Shown one piece after another: positions 33,508-45,322 of a stretch of DNA of 64,000 nucleotides. Source of the stretch: Dissophora ornata (taxonomy: Eukaryota > Mortierellomycota > Mortierellomycetes > Mortierellales > Mortierellaceae); contig MU616605.1 in the NCBI GenBank assembly GCA_025201705.1, forward strand, positions 1 through 64,000, written 5' to 3'. Positions within the stretch are counted from its first letter, which is position 1, and every line of letters starts with the position of its first letter. A program made the position numbers and the translations under genes. The notes under the pieces were generated by a model. The model saw only the letters and a list, made by a program, of their open reading frames with translations, was not told the DNA's origin and ran no database searches.

Positions 33508-36500
33508 ATGAATTCGTCCGCATCATCGCCGGGGGTTCGATCCCCACAGCACGTCAAGTCTCATTACAACAACGCTTACAGTTCTGACGAGCTAATTCTG
33601 AACACCATACCCCAGAGACCTCCTCGTTCGAACCGCCAAAGAGCAGATTCAACGTCTTCGCCTCCTATGTCTGGCTCCCAGTATTATCAGCAATACCAGC
33701 AACAGCAACACCAGCAGCTACAACACCAGCAGCGACAGCAGCATCAGCAGCAATACGAGCAATATGTTTCCTCATCGCCTCCATCCTCTAGACCTTCCCC
33801 TCGATCGACACCCAACTCGTATGGGATGTCCTACCCATCTCAACCGTCCTCTCCAATGAGCTTCCAGTTGCCACCTTCAGCTCTCGCACCGACCAGGGAA
33901 GATTCCCTTCGATCGGGTTCTATCTCAAGCCATCCGAGTAATGGGAACGGTACAAATAGCCACCCGATCCAGATCCCACCCATGAGCTCTTCTTCATCCG
34001 CAGCATCATCCTACCGAACGCCGCGCATGTCCCCAGGATTAAACGGGGGTGGTGGTGCTGGATTATCGGGAATGGCAATGTCCTCGATGCCACCACTGAC
34101 TCTACCGGATGCATTTTTGGAGGAGCAGTCGGACTATGCAGAGTACTACTCGGATGTGGGTATCATGGAGCAGCAACAACAACAACAACAGCGACAGTTG
34201 CAGCAGCAGATGCTTCTACAGCAGCAACATTCTTCCCACTCTATGCCAATTTTATCTCGGCAACAGACTATGGATTATCCTTCGCCAGTCTCTTTGAATC
34301 GGCATACACAGAGTCTTCAGCAACCCACGAACGGGTCCATATTCATGCCCTCGCCTCTTTTAAGTCCTACGACCTCACCCCTCTCGGGTGATTTCCCGTC
34401 GTTGAGTCTTGGTAAGTGTATCCACATTTTATTGCAGTTCTTGGTCAAAACCAAATTGGGTCCGTGTATGCATACAAATGTATAAACGCGGGTGTTTATT
34501 TTCGCGACGCATTGTGATGCCAGCCTTGTTGTTGTCCTGGGTGTTCTGGCCTTGAATATCGGGCATGTTTCCCGTGGTTAAAACACAAATTACAGCAAGA
34601 AAGGCGACGACAAAAAGGAGGGCAGCGAAAGAGGCATCTGGGCAAGAGTGGCCGAATAGGGTTGGCTGACTGATTGATCGTGATGTGGTGTGGTGTGGTA
34701 TGGTGTGCCAAGAGTGGATCGTAAGACACAACAAAACAAAAAAACCTGTGAGCAAAAGGACACACATTTTTTAGTGTTTGAGTGGGCATCCATCAACATC
34801 CATCGAGTCGTTGCTCAGATTTTGGAACGTGGCGGCTTGAATGACAGTCACCCGCATGTTGAGGCCTTTGTGTACAACTCCCCCTGTTTTCATTCCGCAA
34901 CCGCAAAGAGACGCTATTGGGCTTAGACCCCTCCTGCCTCATGCATGCGCGAATGTTTGCATGCTGTATGATTATGGGAGGATCGAGACGGCCACACGCG
35001 TACAACCTCTAACATGGCACGTGGTGCATTATCACATAGACGACTCCTTCTCTGTCAGAAACACAGTTGCTCCTCGTTTTAACACCGAGGCGATCCAGGT
35101 CATGCCCGAGGGCTACTATCGGGGCCACCCTCACGTCCCAGTCGAGTCCTTCCTGATGCCCACCCAGGAACAATATCCTCCAGACTCTGTTATTCTCTTT
35201 GGTGGAACGGCTTCGCATTCGGAGAACTCGCTCTTTCGTAAGGATTCGAAAGAGTACTTCCTTCTCACTAACTCCAGTCTGCTCAAGTACAAGACGATGG
35301 AAAAGGCCACCAAGGTCTTTGGCAACCAGTCCGTTTGGTCTTCGTCCTCGGGTCATCAGCTCCTGACGCCACAGCAGACCAGTCTTATTGCCAAGGACCA
35401 TCGCGTTCTCGCTCTCAATTCCATTGTGGGTGTACATACACATCAGCCTGCAGGTTCAGATATGCAAATCCAGATCGAGTACCTCGTCTCCATCTCATCA
35501 CAGCCCACGTCGATGCACTTTACCCCGGCACCCGACCAGGTCGACTCTTGGCTCAAGGAGCTTCGGCAGGGATGCAATTACCACGCGCCCCAGGCAGGGC
35601 TGATTCCAAAAGGCACCCGTCAGCGCCAATGGGTTTTGGACAAGCTGCGCGACGACAACATCGCTCTGCCGCAGAGTGTCGCAGAGAACGACCCCACAGC
35701 CTTGACGGCAGGGGGTATGTGGCGGGCATTCTTCAAGAGCCAAAAAATCAAGGGCGTACCTGCACAGGAGAATGCGGCAAATGAATCGAAGGTACCGCTT
35801 GAAGGCAAAGTCATTGCCATTGCAGTTGGAAAATCCTTCATCCATCTTTTGCCTCACAACCTCGGCAATGGCAGCGCCAAGGACGATATGAAAGATGAGC
35901 GGACGATCCTTCAATATCCACTTCTCACCACTAAGGCTATCCAGTATCACGAGAAGGATGACACTTTCTCCTTGACCTTCGGAACCACGCTTCGTCAGCG
36001 AAGGGTCGTGATGACCTTTTCGTCTGCTCGGGCACGAGAGATCATCATAGCGATCCGGGCCCGAGTTGAGAGCCTTCGTTGGCTCTATCCCCAGGGCCGA
36101 AAGGGGATCGAGCTTACGCTGTCAGAGTCGCTCTCAAAACCGATCCCCGTCCCATCTAAAGATTACATGACTGACCTCGGCTTTGAGGATCTGCTGCGTG
36201 CTGAGTGTTCTGCCATGAATATCGACCGCAAGATATATAGTGATGTAAAGGTCGATGGATTCACTATCACTGTCAAAAAGACCGGAGACACGGCCGACTC
36301 GAAGCGAGATTACTCTGTGGACGAGATGAAGTGTCTATTGCGGGCCCTGCGCTTTAATACGACCTTCAAGGAGATAAGCTTCCACAATATCTCGTTTGCT
36401 GCTCTCCAGAAACCAAGGACTATGAAGGATGGGACGATTCGGTACGGCCTCCGCCTGGACAAGGAATTTTATGAGCTTGTGATGGGTAATCCTCAGATAC

Positions 36501-38181
36501 GAGCCCTCGACCTTCACAATTGCAACCTAGACACCAGCACTATCGGGAGCATCGGTCGAGCCATTAGAGATGGTTATTCCGCAGGTCTCCGTCTAGAGCT
36601 CCTGGATCTTTTTGGAAACAATGCTTCGGATGGCGCTGATGTCATGACTTTGGCCAAAGGTATCGTCAAGCACGCGGGCACGTTACATGTCTTGGATGTG
36701 GGAAACTGCCAGATCACAGGTGACGGCATCAACCAGATCATGCACGCATTTGTCGCCAACCAAGATGTCGCGTCGCACACGCTTGAAACGTTTGGAATCC
36801 AGAGGAACCCAGAAAGCAAGGTCAACTCATTTATCCTCGATATGTTCTTGAAGCACTCGATGAGGCTGCAGCACCTCAACTTGTCTGGCTTACCGTCTTG
36901 GAGCAAATCACCCATTCTCATGGCCGAAACTCTCGCCAATTGTGGTGGGTTCCTGACATCGCTCGACCTGAGCGGCATGGCCCTGCATCCTACAACCTTG
37001 GATCAGATTCTTTCTTGGGTCTCAAGTTCCAGCTTTCAGTCCGTGGAACAGCTAAAGGTTGAGGGTTGTGGGCTGGATGGCCTACAGTTCAGTAGCATCC
37101 TTGATGCCATCGGCCAAAGCCGCAACACCAAAGTTGAGGTGTTTGCGGGCAAGAACCTTCTCTCCGATGGTGGTGATCTTCCTGAGAGCCTGGTTAATAT
37201 TCTTGCAAGCGGTGATACAACCACGTCATTGGGCTTGCGTCAGACATGTTGGAGCGAGCAGGCTCTCCGCCAGCTGTTTGCAAGCTTGAGTCAGAACTGG
37301 TCGCTAAAAAAACTCGACCTCAGCGCCGTCTCCTTAGCCTCGAATCGCGATCCTGATGTAGAGACTTGCAAGCTATTGGGCTTAATGGTGTCTGCACCAG
37401 CGAGTAGATTGGAGGAGCTATATATCCCAGGAGAGGAAACTGCTGACCTCACATCCAGGATGGGCAGAAACTTGTGGCGTGCTTTCCAGGGTGTGGGACT
37501 AAGCCGGTACTTGACAAAGCTGGATGTCAGGAGGAATAAGTTCAGGGACGAGGGTGCCCATGCTCTCGCAGAGGCCATTCGCACTAACCAGAGTCTTACT
37601 TGGCTGGACATGGATGAGAATGACGTAAGATTTCACTGTTAGTTCTTCAACGCATGCTATATGAGGCTCAACTAGACTTCTAATTCCATTTTTTTTATTC
37701 ATCTCAACAGGTGACGCTGGATGGCTTCAATGCCATTCTCTCTGCATTTCACCAAGGTGGAACGGAGCATGTGCCAACCGGCACTCTGTACTACAACAGC
37801 ACGCTCTGCTATTTTGTGTCCCCAGTCAAGGACGTTGAAAAGCAGACTCAGCTCCTGAAGGATTCAATGTTGGAGACATACAAGACTGAGCAGGAAACTC
37901 GATTTCTGCTGAGCAACTCCGCAGGCAAGGACTCACGCGAGTGGAAAGAGCGACTCGCCCAGATCATCCGTACCCGCAACCTGAGTTCTGAGGCCATCGC
38001 TAGACTTGATCGTTCCATCAAGGGTATAGCCTCAGCGACGGAGCGTAACAAAGCCGCCATGGACGCGGTATACAGAGATCGCGAGCGAAGGCGTGATTGG
38101 GAAATGGACCGGGAGCGAGAACGAGAACGCGAGCGGGAACGAAGTGACCGTGGGAGCCAAGCTGGATTCGATCAGGACTAA
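33508..38181 (+). CDS. PH-like plus leucine-rich-repeat protein
   Basis: Exons 33508-34411, 35067-37624, 37711-38181; 1310 aa. Residues 1-301 are Gln/Ser/Pro-rich and disordered (YYQQYQQQQHQQLQHQQ). The second exon opens with VAPRFNTEAIQVMPEGYYRG and a PH-like beta segment (DSKEYFLLTNSSLLKYKTME), followed by a second conserved block (GMWRAFFKSQKIKGVP; FSLTFGTTLRQRRVVMTFSS). RNI-type LRRs follow (LRALRFNTTFKEISFHNISF, IRALDLHNCNLD, LELLDLFGNNASD, LHVLDVGNCQITGDG, LQHLNLSGL, LTSLDLSGMAL, LKKLDLSAVSLA, LTKLDVRRNKFRDEGA, LTWLDMDENDV). The C-terminal 100 residues are charged helix ending in an Arg/Glu repeat. The order PH, LRR, helix recalls CARMIL-type actin regulators, but I cannot claim orthology. 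The 655-nt intron 1 is much longer than others here. Confidence 0.85.
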
Positions 38182-39429
38182 ATAGAACCACCTCTTGCTA
38201 TTTTACATGTATACTACTATAACGTTAGGAATGTCTCAAGGAAATACATGCATTTTCCTTTGGATCATTGAACCATTCCCTCAGCAGACTGAGTAAACTT
38301 TCCATGGTCATTTTGACAACCTCTTTGTTTTCTTAGATAGTTGCCTTGTCAATGGGCATCGACGGCTAGGGAAAAGCCTTCGTCCTTGTTAGGATCGTCT
38401 TTTATGTTGGTACAGGAGCTGAGTAAGCATCGTGCAAATTTTGGAACCCATCGTTGAAGCACCTTAATTAGGTGTAAACGAGACGCTTTGTTGAGTTGAG
38501 GTTATAGACCTTCTCTTCAGCCCACGGCCTTTTCAAACTGGCGGACGCCAGGAACTGGAACGAAATCTCACTTCTCTTCAAATACCGCGACCCTCAAACA
38601 TCAACACAGCAACATTATGATCTGTACAGCAACGATCTCAACCGAATCAGTGAGGACACTACAATCAATGAATCGGCTACGAACGCGCGCCAGCACCGTT
38701 TTACGAAGTCTTGACTATGACCGATTCACCGGTACTTTCGTGCAACTTCTGAAAAAGGCACGGTAGCTTGAAGTCAAGTCGTCAGTAAGGGGTCTGGTGC
38801 TCGATGTGACACGCAGTGCCGCAGACCCATTACCTTCAGAGGCACTCAGATGTATTAAGGATTCCTACTGACTGTCAATTTTTTTTTGGTCAATACAGCA
38901 TCCAAGAAGCCAGAGTCTCTGACCGAAATCCTGCGCATCGATGGAGGGATGTCGTCGCACAAATTCTGGCGAAGATGTGTGTCTTTGCCCAAAGTGTGAA
39001 GTGGACTTGAAGCTCAGACGACGAACCCTCGGCTGCGATGTCTTTGAGCTTAATTAAGAAGGACTAGTTTCGCACTATCCAGAAGGCAAATCTCAGTATG
39101 GTTGCGCTCTCAGGCACGGCGACATATGTCGCTGCAGTATCAGTGATTTGGCGCTCTACCTTTTTGATCGTTTTCAGGCAAGTCGATACGGCGTTTCTTC
39201 GTTCATTACCGCCCACAGCTCCCAGTGAATATGCGCCACAGCTCCTAGTGAATGTACGCATGTGCACCAAGCCCTGGGAGGCCTTCTCAATGTACATTAT
39301 ATATGTTTACTAATGCATTTTCTTTTCTTTTTTTTTCTTTTTTCCTTTTTCATTTGCTATAACCATCTCAGACACAATAATAGTTCAAGATGGAGGCATC
39401 TCCCTTTCAGCGGATTGGGTCATGACCGC
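38182..39429. other. Intergenic region with possible coding relics
   Basis: An open stretch at 38508-38711 (plus) follows a good 3' splice-like site (TTCTCTTCAG) and reads protein-like (FKLADARNWNEISLLFKYRD, then QHYDLYSNDLNRISEDTTIN) before TGA at 38712. It has no ATG and no recognised family. Other parts of the interval show only short broken frames. It may be decayed sequence associated with the recombinase remnant downstream. Confidence 0.35.
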
Positions 39430-40302
39430 ACTGCTGAGATATCATACTCCGCGAACCGCGAGTCCAACTCTAAAGACATTTCAACGGCAACAGGTGGAGT
39501 GCGTACACATCTCACACTCCAGGCGCCACAGCGGATCTGTGGAGACTCAAAAGATGGGATGCCGCAGGAAGAGATCAGGGTTGGTGGCCGGTGGGTTCAT
39601 GGCGCCGGCAAGATGCAGCAGTTCTACCTGTCGAACTATCCTATCCTGCTCGCGTTTGGTATGGCTGGCTTTCGAGAGAGGCCGTTTCATCTGAAGAGGA
39701 ACGAGGTACCGCCTTCGATGGAACTGCCACAAAGCATATTTCCATTCATTGCGGCAGTATTTGGCGAACCAGTAACTGAGGGCTATGAGGAATTGCAGAA
39801 GACTTGCATCGATGAAATGAACGCGAAGGACCAAAACGATTCTAGTCAGATAGAGGACGTTTTACCCTTGCAGAATACGACAACTCAGGAGGCTGGCGCC
39901 ACTCCTGCCTATACGGTGCACCTAAATGTAGCAAATCGGCCGCTTTTGAAGATACTCCTCCATCTAAGGCATGCCATCATGCAGGATGCTGCCTTGTACA
40001 TGTGCGAGCACGGCAATCTCAAATCACCGGCCCTGCACCACGGCAAGTTTGCATCCCCGACATTCCTGAGATTCAAGCAGAACGTCGAGACTGCATTGCA
40101 GAGGAAGGATGATGCGTTACCGGCTGATATCCTACCTAGCATGATGCAAGAAATAACAAGCCAAATAACGGCAGGAAGTGAATCGGGTTGCCAATTTCCG
40201 ATACATCTTTCAGCAGGTACAACGGCAGTGACAGCAACAGCAACAGCAACAGCAACATCAGCAGCAGCTTGTGGAATGGATCTTCCGACTACTGGAGCGT
40301 AA
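39430..40302 (+). pseudogene. Decayed Ndc10/Crypton-type tyrosine-recombinase fragment
   Basis: Two overlapping plus-strand frames together read as the C-terminal part of the Ndc10-like recombinase family found in fungal Crypton elements. Frame A (to about 39560) gives THISHSRRHSGSVETQKMG-like residues (here VHISHSRRHSGSVETQKMG), the HxxR region. Frame B continues as MPQEEIRVGGRWVHGAGKMQ, then QFYLSNYPILLAFGMAGF, RNEVPPSMELPQSIFPFIAA and LLHLRHAIMQDAALYM. The frames are offset by one base within a G run near 39557, so the gene is frameshifted. Upstream N-terminal domains are missing or unreadable. Beyond 40200 a Gln-coding CAG/CAA run is broken by TGA, and further relics (FNDLYASINFQRPNSIPPWP, about 40327-40386) follow out of frame. 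No terminal repeats were identified. Confidence 0.7.
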
Positions 40303-41247
40303 GTAGGCCCTGATGCAGGGAATGTTCAACGACCTTTACGCATCCATCAACTTCCAGCGTCCCAATTCCATCCCGCCTTGGCCTCGATATCAAGAGCAAC
40401 TGTCGAGCAAACATGGCCGCTGCCAATGGGATATCATCAACCTCGTCCAGTGTCGGCGACTGTAGCGGCTATTACAAATCTGCTATGCTCATGCTCATGC
40501 TCATGCTCAAGGTCAAGGGCACCGCCTCGACTTCGACCTGCAGCAGCACCGGCATCGGTTAATATGACTTCTGCGGTTGCACTCGACGCAAGAGCGATGA
40601 GGGCCGACAGATACGTTCAAGGTGAATTACCGTTTATCAGCCGTGGCCCTAAAGTCCATATGCAGCTTCAGGTTTGTGCTCGAACAACAGGAGGCGAATC
40701 ATCTAGGAGATGGAGTTACTAGTTAGTCAAGAACTGGAGAAGTCTGAGGGCGATGAGAGCCATGAACTCGCATTCAGAAATGCAATATAAATGTTGGAAG
40801 GTGTGCGCGCACAACACTAGAGGAGTATCAACCAATTGGTTAAGTACTGTCGCCAGCAGAGTGAAGGGAGGAGGATGAGAAAGGGTAAGGGTAAGGGTAA
40901 GGGTAAGGTTAAGGATTAGGCTATGGCTAAGACTAAAGCTATGGCTAAGGATAATGCCGGCAGCGTTGGTGTAGGAGAGAATCTTGCTGGAGCAAGCAAT
41001 GACGACTACGACGACGATGGTGATGATAATGAGGATGACGATGCCTAAAATCTCATACAATAAAATCTTTTTTATCCGTGTGCTAGGGATGGATGGGTGA
41101 GAGAACCGATCATCGATGATAATGATGGTGGCGATGGTATGAATGATTGAATGGTTGTATGGTTTTCTATGAAGTTTTGTTATTCTCCATGGTATTGTCC
41201 ATCATGTCAGTTTGATTTTCATTTTTTTTTCACTTGGTTGACGGTTG
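40303..41247. other. Intergenic region with relic coding and short tandem repeats
   Basis: Contains out-of-frame tail of the recombinase remnant, a CATGCT hexamer repeated near 40483-40507, four tandem GGGTAA units at about 40886-40909, and degenerate GATGATGG-type repeats near 40990-41045 and 41100-41150. No intact gene is supported. Confidence 0.55.
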
Positions 41248-44200
41248 CTATATATGCTTCCATGTCACAATGTTACATCTACTGGCCTCGGACACGTTAG
41301 ACAGTGTCAGAGCTCCTTCATTCCCAATCTCGTTGTCTTGCAAGTTCAAAGTGGTCAAAGTGGTGTTGGTCTTGAGTGCCTCCGACAGTGCCAGAACTCC
41401 TTCATTACCAATCGAGTTGTTCCCCAAGTTCAAAGTGGTCAAAGTGGTGTTGGTCTTGAGTGCCTCTGACAGATCCAGAGCTCCTTCATTCCCAATCAAG
41501 TTGATCCACAAGTCCAAAGTGGTCAAAATGGTGTTAGTCTTGAGTGCCTCCGACAGTACCAGAGCTCCTTCCTTCCCAATCGAGTTGTTCCCCAACTTCA
41601 AAGTGGTCAAAGTGGTGTTGGTCTTAAGTGCCTCCGACAGTGCCAAAATTCCTTCATTACCAATCGAGTTGCAATACAAGTCCAAAGTGGTCAAAGTGGT
41701 GTTGGTCTTGAGTGCCTCCGACAGGTCCAGAGCTCCTTCATTTCCAATTAGGTTGATCCACAAGTCCAAANNNNNNNNNNNNNNNNNNNNNNNNNNNNNN
41801 NNNNNNNNNNNNNNNNNNNNNNNNNNNNNNNNNNNNNNNNNNNNNNNNNNNNNNNNNNNNNNNNNNNNNNNNNNNNNNNNNNNNNNNNNNNNNNNNNNNN
41901 NNNNNNNNNNNNNNNNNNNNNNNNNNNNNNNNNNNNNNNNNNNNNNNNNNNNNNNNNNNNNNNNNNNNNNNNNNNNNNNNNNNNNNNNNNNNNNNNNNNN
42001 NNNNNNNNNNNNNNNNNNNNNNNNNNNNNNNNNNNNNNNNNNNNNNNNNNNNNNNNNNNNNNNNNNNNNNNNNNNNNNNNNNNNNNNNNNNNNNNNNNNN
42101 NNNNNNNNNNNNNNNNNNNNNNNNNNNNNNNNNNNNNNNNNNNNNNNNNNNNNNNNNNNNNNNNNNNNNNNNNNNNNNNNNNNNNNNNNNNNNNNNNNNN
42201 NNNNNNNNNNNNNNNNNNNNNNNNNNNNNNNNNNNNNNNNNNNNNNNNNNNNNNNNNNNNNNNNNNNNNNNNNNNNNNNNNNNNNNNNNNNNNNNNNNNN
42301 NNNNNNNNNNNNNNNNNNNNNNNNNNNNNNNNNNNNNNNNNNNNNNNNNNNNNNNNNNNNNNNNNNNNNNNNNNNNNNNNNNNNNNNNNNNNNNNNNNNN
42401 NNNNNNNNNNNNNNNNNNNNNNNNNNNNNNNNNNNNNNNNNNNNNNNNNNNNNNNNNNNNNNNNNNNNNNNNNNNNNNNNNNNNNNNNNNNNNNNNNNNN
42501 NNNNNNNNNNNNNNNNNNNNNNNNNNNNNNNNNCAATCGAGTTGCTCTCCAAGTTCAAAGTGGTCAAAGGGCTGTTGGTCTTGAGTGATTTTACAAGTAC
42601 CCGGAAATCACCAGCCCTAATCCCTTGAAGTGTCATCTCAATGGATAACTTATGAAGATGTGATGATCTTTTGGGTTGTAAACTAAGAAGCTTCATGAAA
42701 TTCTCGGATAGAACGATATGAATCATTTTCATATTGGCGTGCTCTAAGATACGAGCAAGTATTTCATATCGTGTGGATATTGAGAGCAGTTCGTTGGCGA
42801 TGCTTGCTTGAAGCCGTTCGAGATCAAGTCGAAGAATTGATACACTTGACACCTTGATTGCTTTCTCAAATGCTTCAAGATCAGTCCTGGAGCAACTCCA
42901 GCCGAATGTGATATCCAAGTCGTAGACACCAACCTTCGCTTTGCTGATAGCCTCATAGAACTCGCCTGCAGCAAAGCTAGACTTCAAGGTTGCTTTGATA
43001 CTCCCAAGTTGCTCATCGAATACACCTCCTGCCAGCTTGACCACATCACGCAGCTTCTGGATGTGCGCCTCTTGATAGCCTGCTCGATAGTGGTGGCGGC
43101 AGACCCATTTAACGTGACCATCCTTAGTTGTCATGCGGTACAGATTGCCCAGCAAGTTGTCTGAATTGTTGGTCTCCAGATATGATCCGAGTTGGCGCAG
43201 CTCCACCCCTTCCAATCCCTCAACACCAGTAAGGTAGCTGCCAAGGTCATGTAGCAATGCTCTTGCATCACCTTCAACACTGACATCACTCGATTTTTTT
43301 ATTAGATTGCGAGTCTCCTCCAGATATGCCAAAGAATAATCCACACCCTGGATGATCTTGGAAGTAACCGAGTTGACAGAGGACTCTGCAAATTCGAGAG
43401 CATTGACTACCTTCAAGTTCGCTAGCGCTGGTACGACGTGGCCCGCAATACGTATTCCCGGTTTGATCATCTCGAGCATCAACATCAAAAAAGGTCCATA
43501 CTTCTCAAAGAACTCTGTGGGCTTGTTGACGACATATCCTTCATGGTTGGCCAGGTGTAGGTGATGAGGGATCTCGCTTCTGGATGACTTGGTGTGTTCA
43601 CCACACTCACAGATGAAATGCAACCGGAACTTGGTGTGGAGCATCGTCGTTGGGTCCCAGGATATCGACGTCTCAGGAAGGACAATGAACAGCCTTGGGA
43701 TGGTGTATTCAAGCAGCTCATAGTTCTGGGTCAATATGGCCTCTGTCTTGCTCTGAATCAGAATCAAATTCATGGCGATTTCCTGCGTTAGATTAGGAAG
43801 TCCACCCAGCTGGTGAAGGACTGTACTCTCGAATTCATGATTGGCTACCATAGAGGCAACCTTGCTCTTGCCATGCTCAGGCACTTTGCTCGAAGTAATG
43901 TCGCAGATGGGTGTGTCTCCAAGTGGCGGAGTGAAGTGTAAAGCCTCAACAACTTTGTCCTCAATCGAAGCCAAGACTGGGGCACCAGTTCGACCATCAG
44001 TCAGAGTCAGATTTGAAGTTGACATTGGAGGGTCAACATGGAAATACTTGGTAGTATGCCACAAGGTAATATTCAAGACTACACCCGGGCAATGCTTGAT
44101 GCAATGAGGTACGAATCTATTTCGCAGAAAAAGCACGCGGTACTTGCTCAACATGATTGTTCTTTGTTGTCTCCATACATGTGCCAGATACACTTGTGCG

Positions 44201-44401
44201 TTCTTTACGCTACCTGGCTCGCTTCAAATCCCTAAGTAACTTGACTAAGAATTTGCCATTCTGGACATTCTGAACACCAGGAAAGAGTTGCTCGATGTCC
44301 TCCCAGTAGATGACATTCTGCCCATCGACATTATCAACATCGATATTTCTGACAGTTGTTGTGCCAGCGACACGAAACGATTGATATTCCTCCATAGACA
44401 T
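41248..44401 (-). CDS. Expanded-family LRR protein with 28-residue repeats (sequence gap inside)
   Basis: Two exons: 44401-44214 and 44116-41248, joined in phase 2 (KRA-RFVPHCIKHCPGVVLN). The N-terminal exon (MSMEEYQSFRVAGTTTVRN...YWEDIEQLFPGVQNV) and next region (ELLEYTIPRLFIVLPETSIS, WDPTTMLHTKFRLHFICECG, NHEGYVVNKPTEFFEKYGPF) resemble a large paralogous set I associate with Mortierella genomes. A central helical region follows, then LRRs: each unit is 28 aa, consensus LTTLDLxxNxIGNEGALxLSEALKTNTT, of ribonuclease-inhibitor/NLR type. Six C-terminal units are visible, one partial unit lies upstream of the gap. No NACHT or P-loop is visible. Bases 41771-42533 are N, so the repeat number and frame across the gap are unknown. 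It ends NVSEASRCNIVTWKHI. Function unknown. Confidence 0.8.
41268..41770 (-). repeat. 84-bp tandem repeats encoding LRR units
   Basis: Six consecutive units at 84-bp spacing with high nucleotide identity, each containing AAGTGGTCAAAGTGGTG (plus-strand view) and GTGCCTCCGACAG or a close variant. Units with WINLIGNEGALDLSEA occur twice, three units apart, which suggests duplication of a three-unit block. The array runs into the gap and resumes at 42534. Confidence 0.9.
41771..42533. other. Assembly gap (763 N)
   Basis: Run of N inside the LRR array; it probably marks unresolved 84-bp repeats. 763 is not a multiple of 84 (9 units would be 756), so the size may be an estimate. Confidence 0.98.
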
Positions 44402-44740
44402 CTTTGAGTGGTATTTGGTGAGCTGTGAGCGACGGAGAAAGAGTGGTCTTTGAGGGGTGATGGAAAGAGAGGAAGAGATGGAGAGAGCGAAAAAAAATTG
44501 ACTGCGTTAAATTTCGCCTGCATGCAATTGCTTTTCATGCAAAAAAGGGGGGTTTTTTATTCGATCAACAAAGTTCGACTTTCCTTCTCCATTGCGCCTG
44601 CAAGACGAAACTCCACTCAAGTACAGTTTGATAATAAAATGAGAGGGGTGTTCTTGGGGCATCTGAATATTCTGGAATGGCTTGGCTGACAGACATCTCT
44701 GCCGGTGTTCCTTGGTGGACTCGGCAATTGGAGCTAGTAT

Positions 44741-45016
44741 TAGACAACGTTGCTTAGATGGTTGTTCCTCCTTATGTCTCCGCCTCAGATACCGCTCCGC
44801 TAATCCATCTTGTCTTATTGCATCCTCCGGTGCCTTTTCTTCTTGGCGTTGAGCCTTTGCCGATGCCTCATTTCGTAATCGCCAGTTCCTGAGTTTGTCT
44901 GTACCATCGCGGTACTGTTGTTTGTAGACTCGCGGCTGTTCTTTGGTCAATGCTTGTTGCTGCTCCCGCGATATGTGCTCGTAACGTGGTTGTACCTCTT
45001 CCTCCTCCCGTTCACT
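44741..45016 (-). other. Protein-like open segment, function unknown
   Basis: Reading from 45016 the minus strand gives a charged helical sequence including ISREQQQALTKEQPRVYKQQ, TDKLRNWRLRNEASAKAQRQ and GLAERYLRRRHKEEQPSK. An AG acceptor-like site lies at 45018-45017, but no matching ATG exon or donor is convincing. It may be a relic exon or the edge of an unannotated gene sharing the intergenic space between the LRR and RING genes. Confidence 0.3.
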
Positions 45017-45106
45017 CTATTGTTTTCTTCTTCGTCTTCTCCTTCTCCACTCTCATGTTCTTTTTGTTTTCCTCTTTCTCTGTGCCGCACTCCCATATCA
45101 GTCTGG

Positions 45107-45212
45107 GATGTTGGATGTAGGATGTAGGATATCTGAAACCAGGATATCATGTGGAAGCCAAGGTGAAAGATTCCTTTAGTATATGTAGGATGTAGGATAA
45201 ATGTAGGATGCA
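45107..45212. repeat. Scattered GGATGTAGGAT repeats
   Basis: The heptamer ATGTAGG recurs about five times within roughly 100 bp, and a longer unit (TGTAGGATGTAGGATA) occurs twice, near 45115 and 45185. It lies upstream of the RING gene start at 45323. Confidence 0.7.
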
Positions 45213-45322
45213 ACCCGAGCAATATCCGACCTCCAAGCCACGTTCGCATCCCATCCTTCTAAAGACGGTGTCACTTTCCTTGTTTCTTCTGTCCCTCTCT
45301 CCCACGCGCACTGTAGAGCACC

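Noticed and set aside
33531..33549. GGTTCGATCCC, similar to a tRNA B box
   Set aside because: It lies inside the PH-LRR coding exon, with no A box or acceptor stem around it.
39262..39430. Phe-rich start of the plus-strand ORF beginning at 39262 as a signal peptide
   Set aside because: It is a T-rich noncoding tract ahead of the recombinase remnant; no similarity and the frame is wrong for the HxxR region.
40886..40909. Tandem GGGTAA units resembling interstitial telomere repeats
   Set aside because: GGGTAA is not a permutation of the fungal telomere repeat TTAGGG (GGGTTA), and only about four units occur; treated as a simple repeat.
41234..42628. 464-codon plus-strand ORF across the gap
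   Set aside because: Antisense of the LRR repeats and mostly N; not a gene.
44038..44107. Plus-strand ORFs opposite the LRR gene N-terminal region
   Set aside because: Shadow frames of the minus-strand exon, which has the consistent splice junction at 44214/44116.
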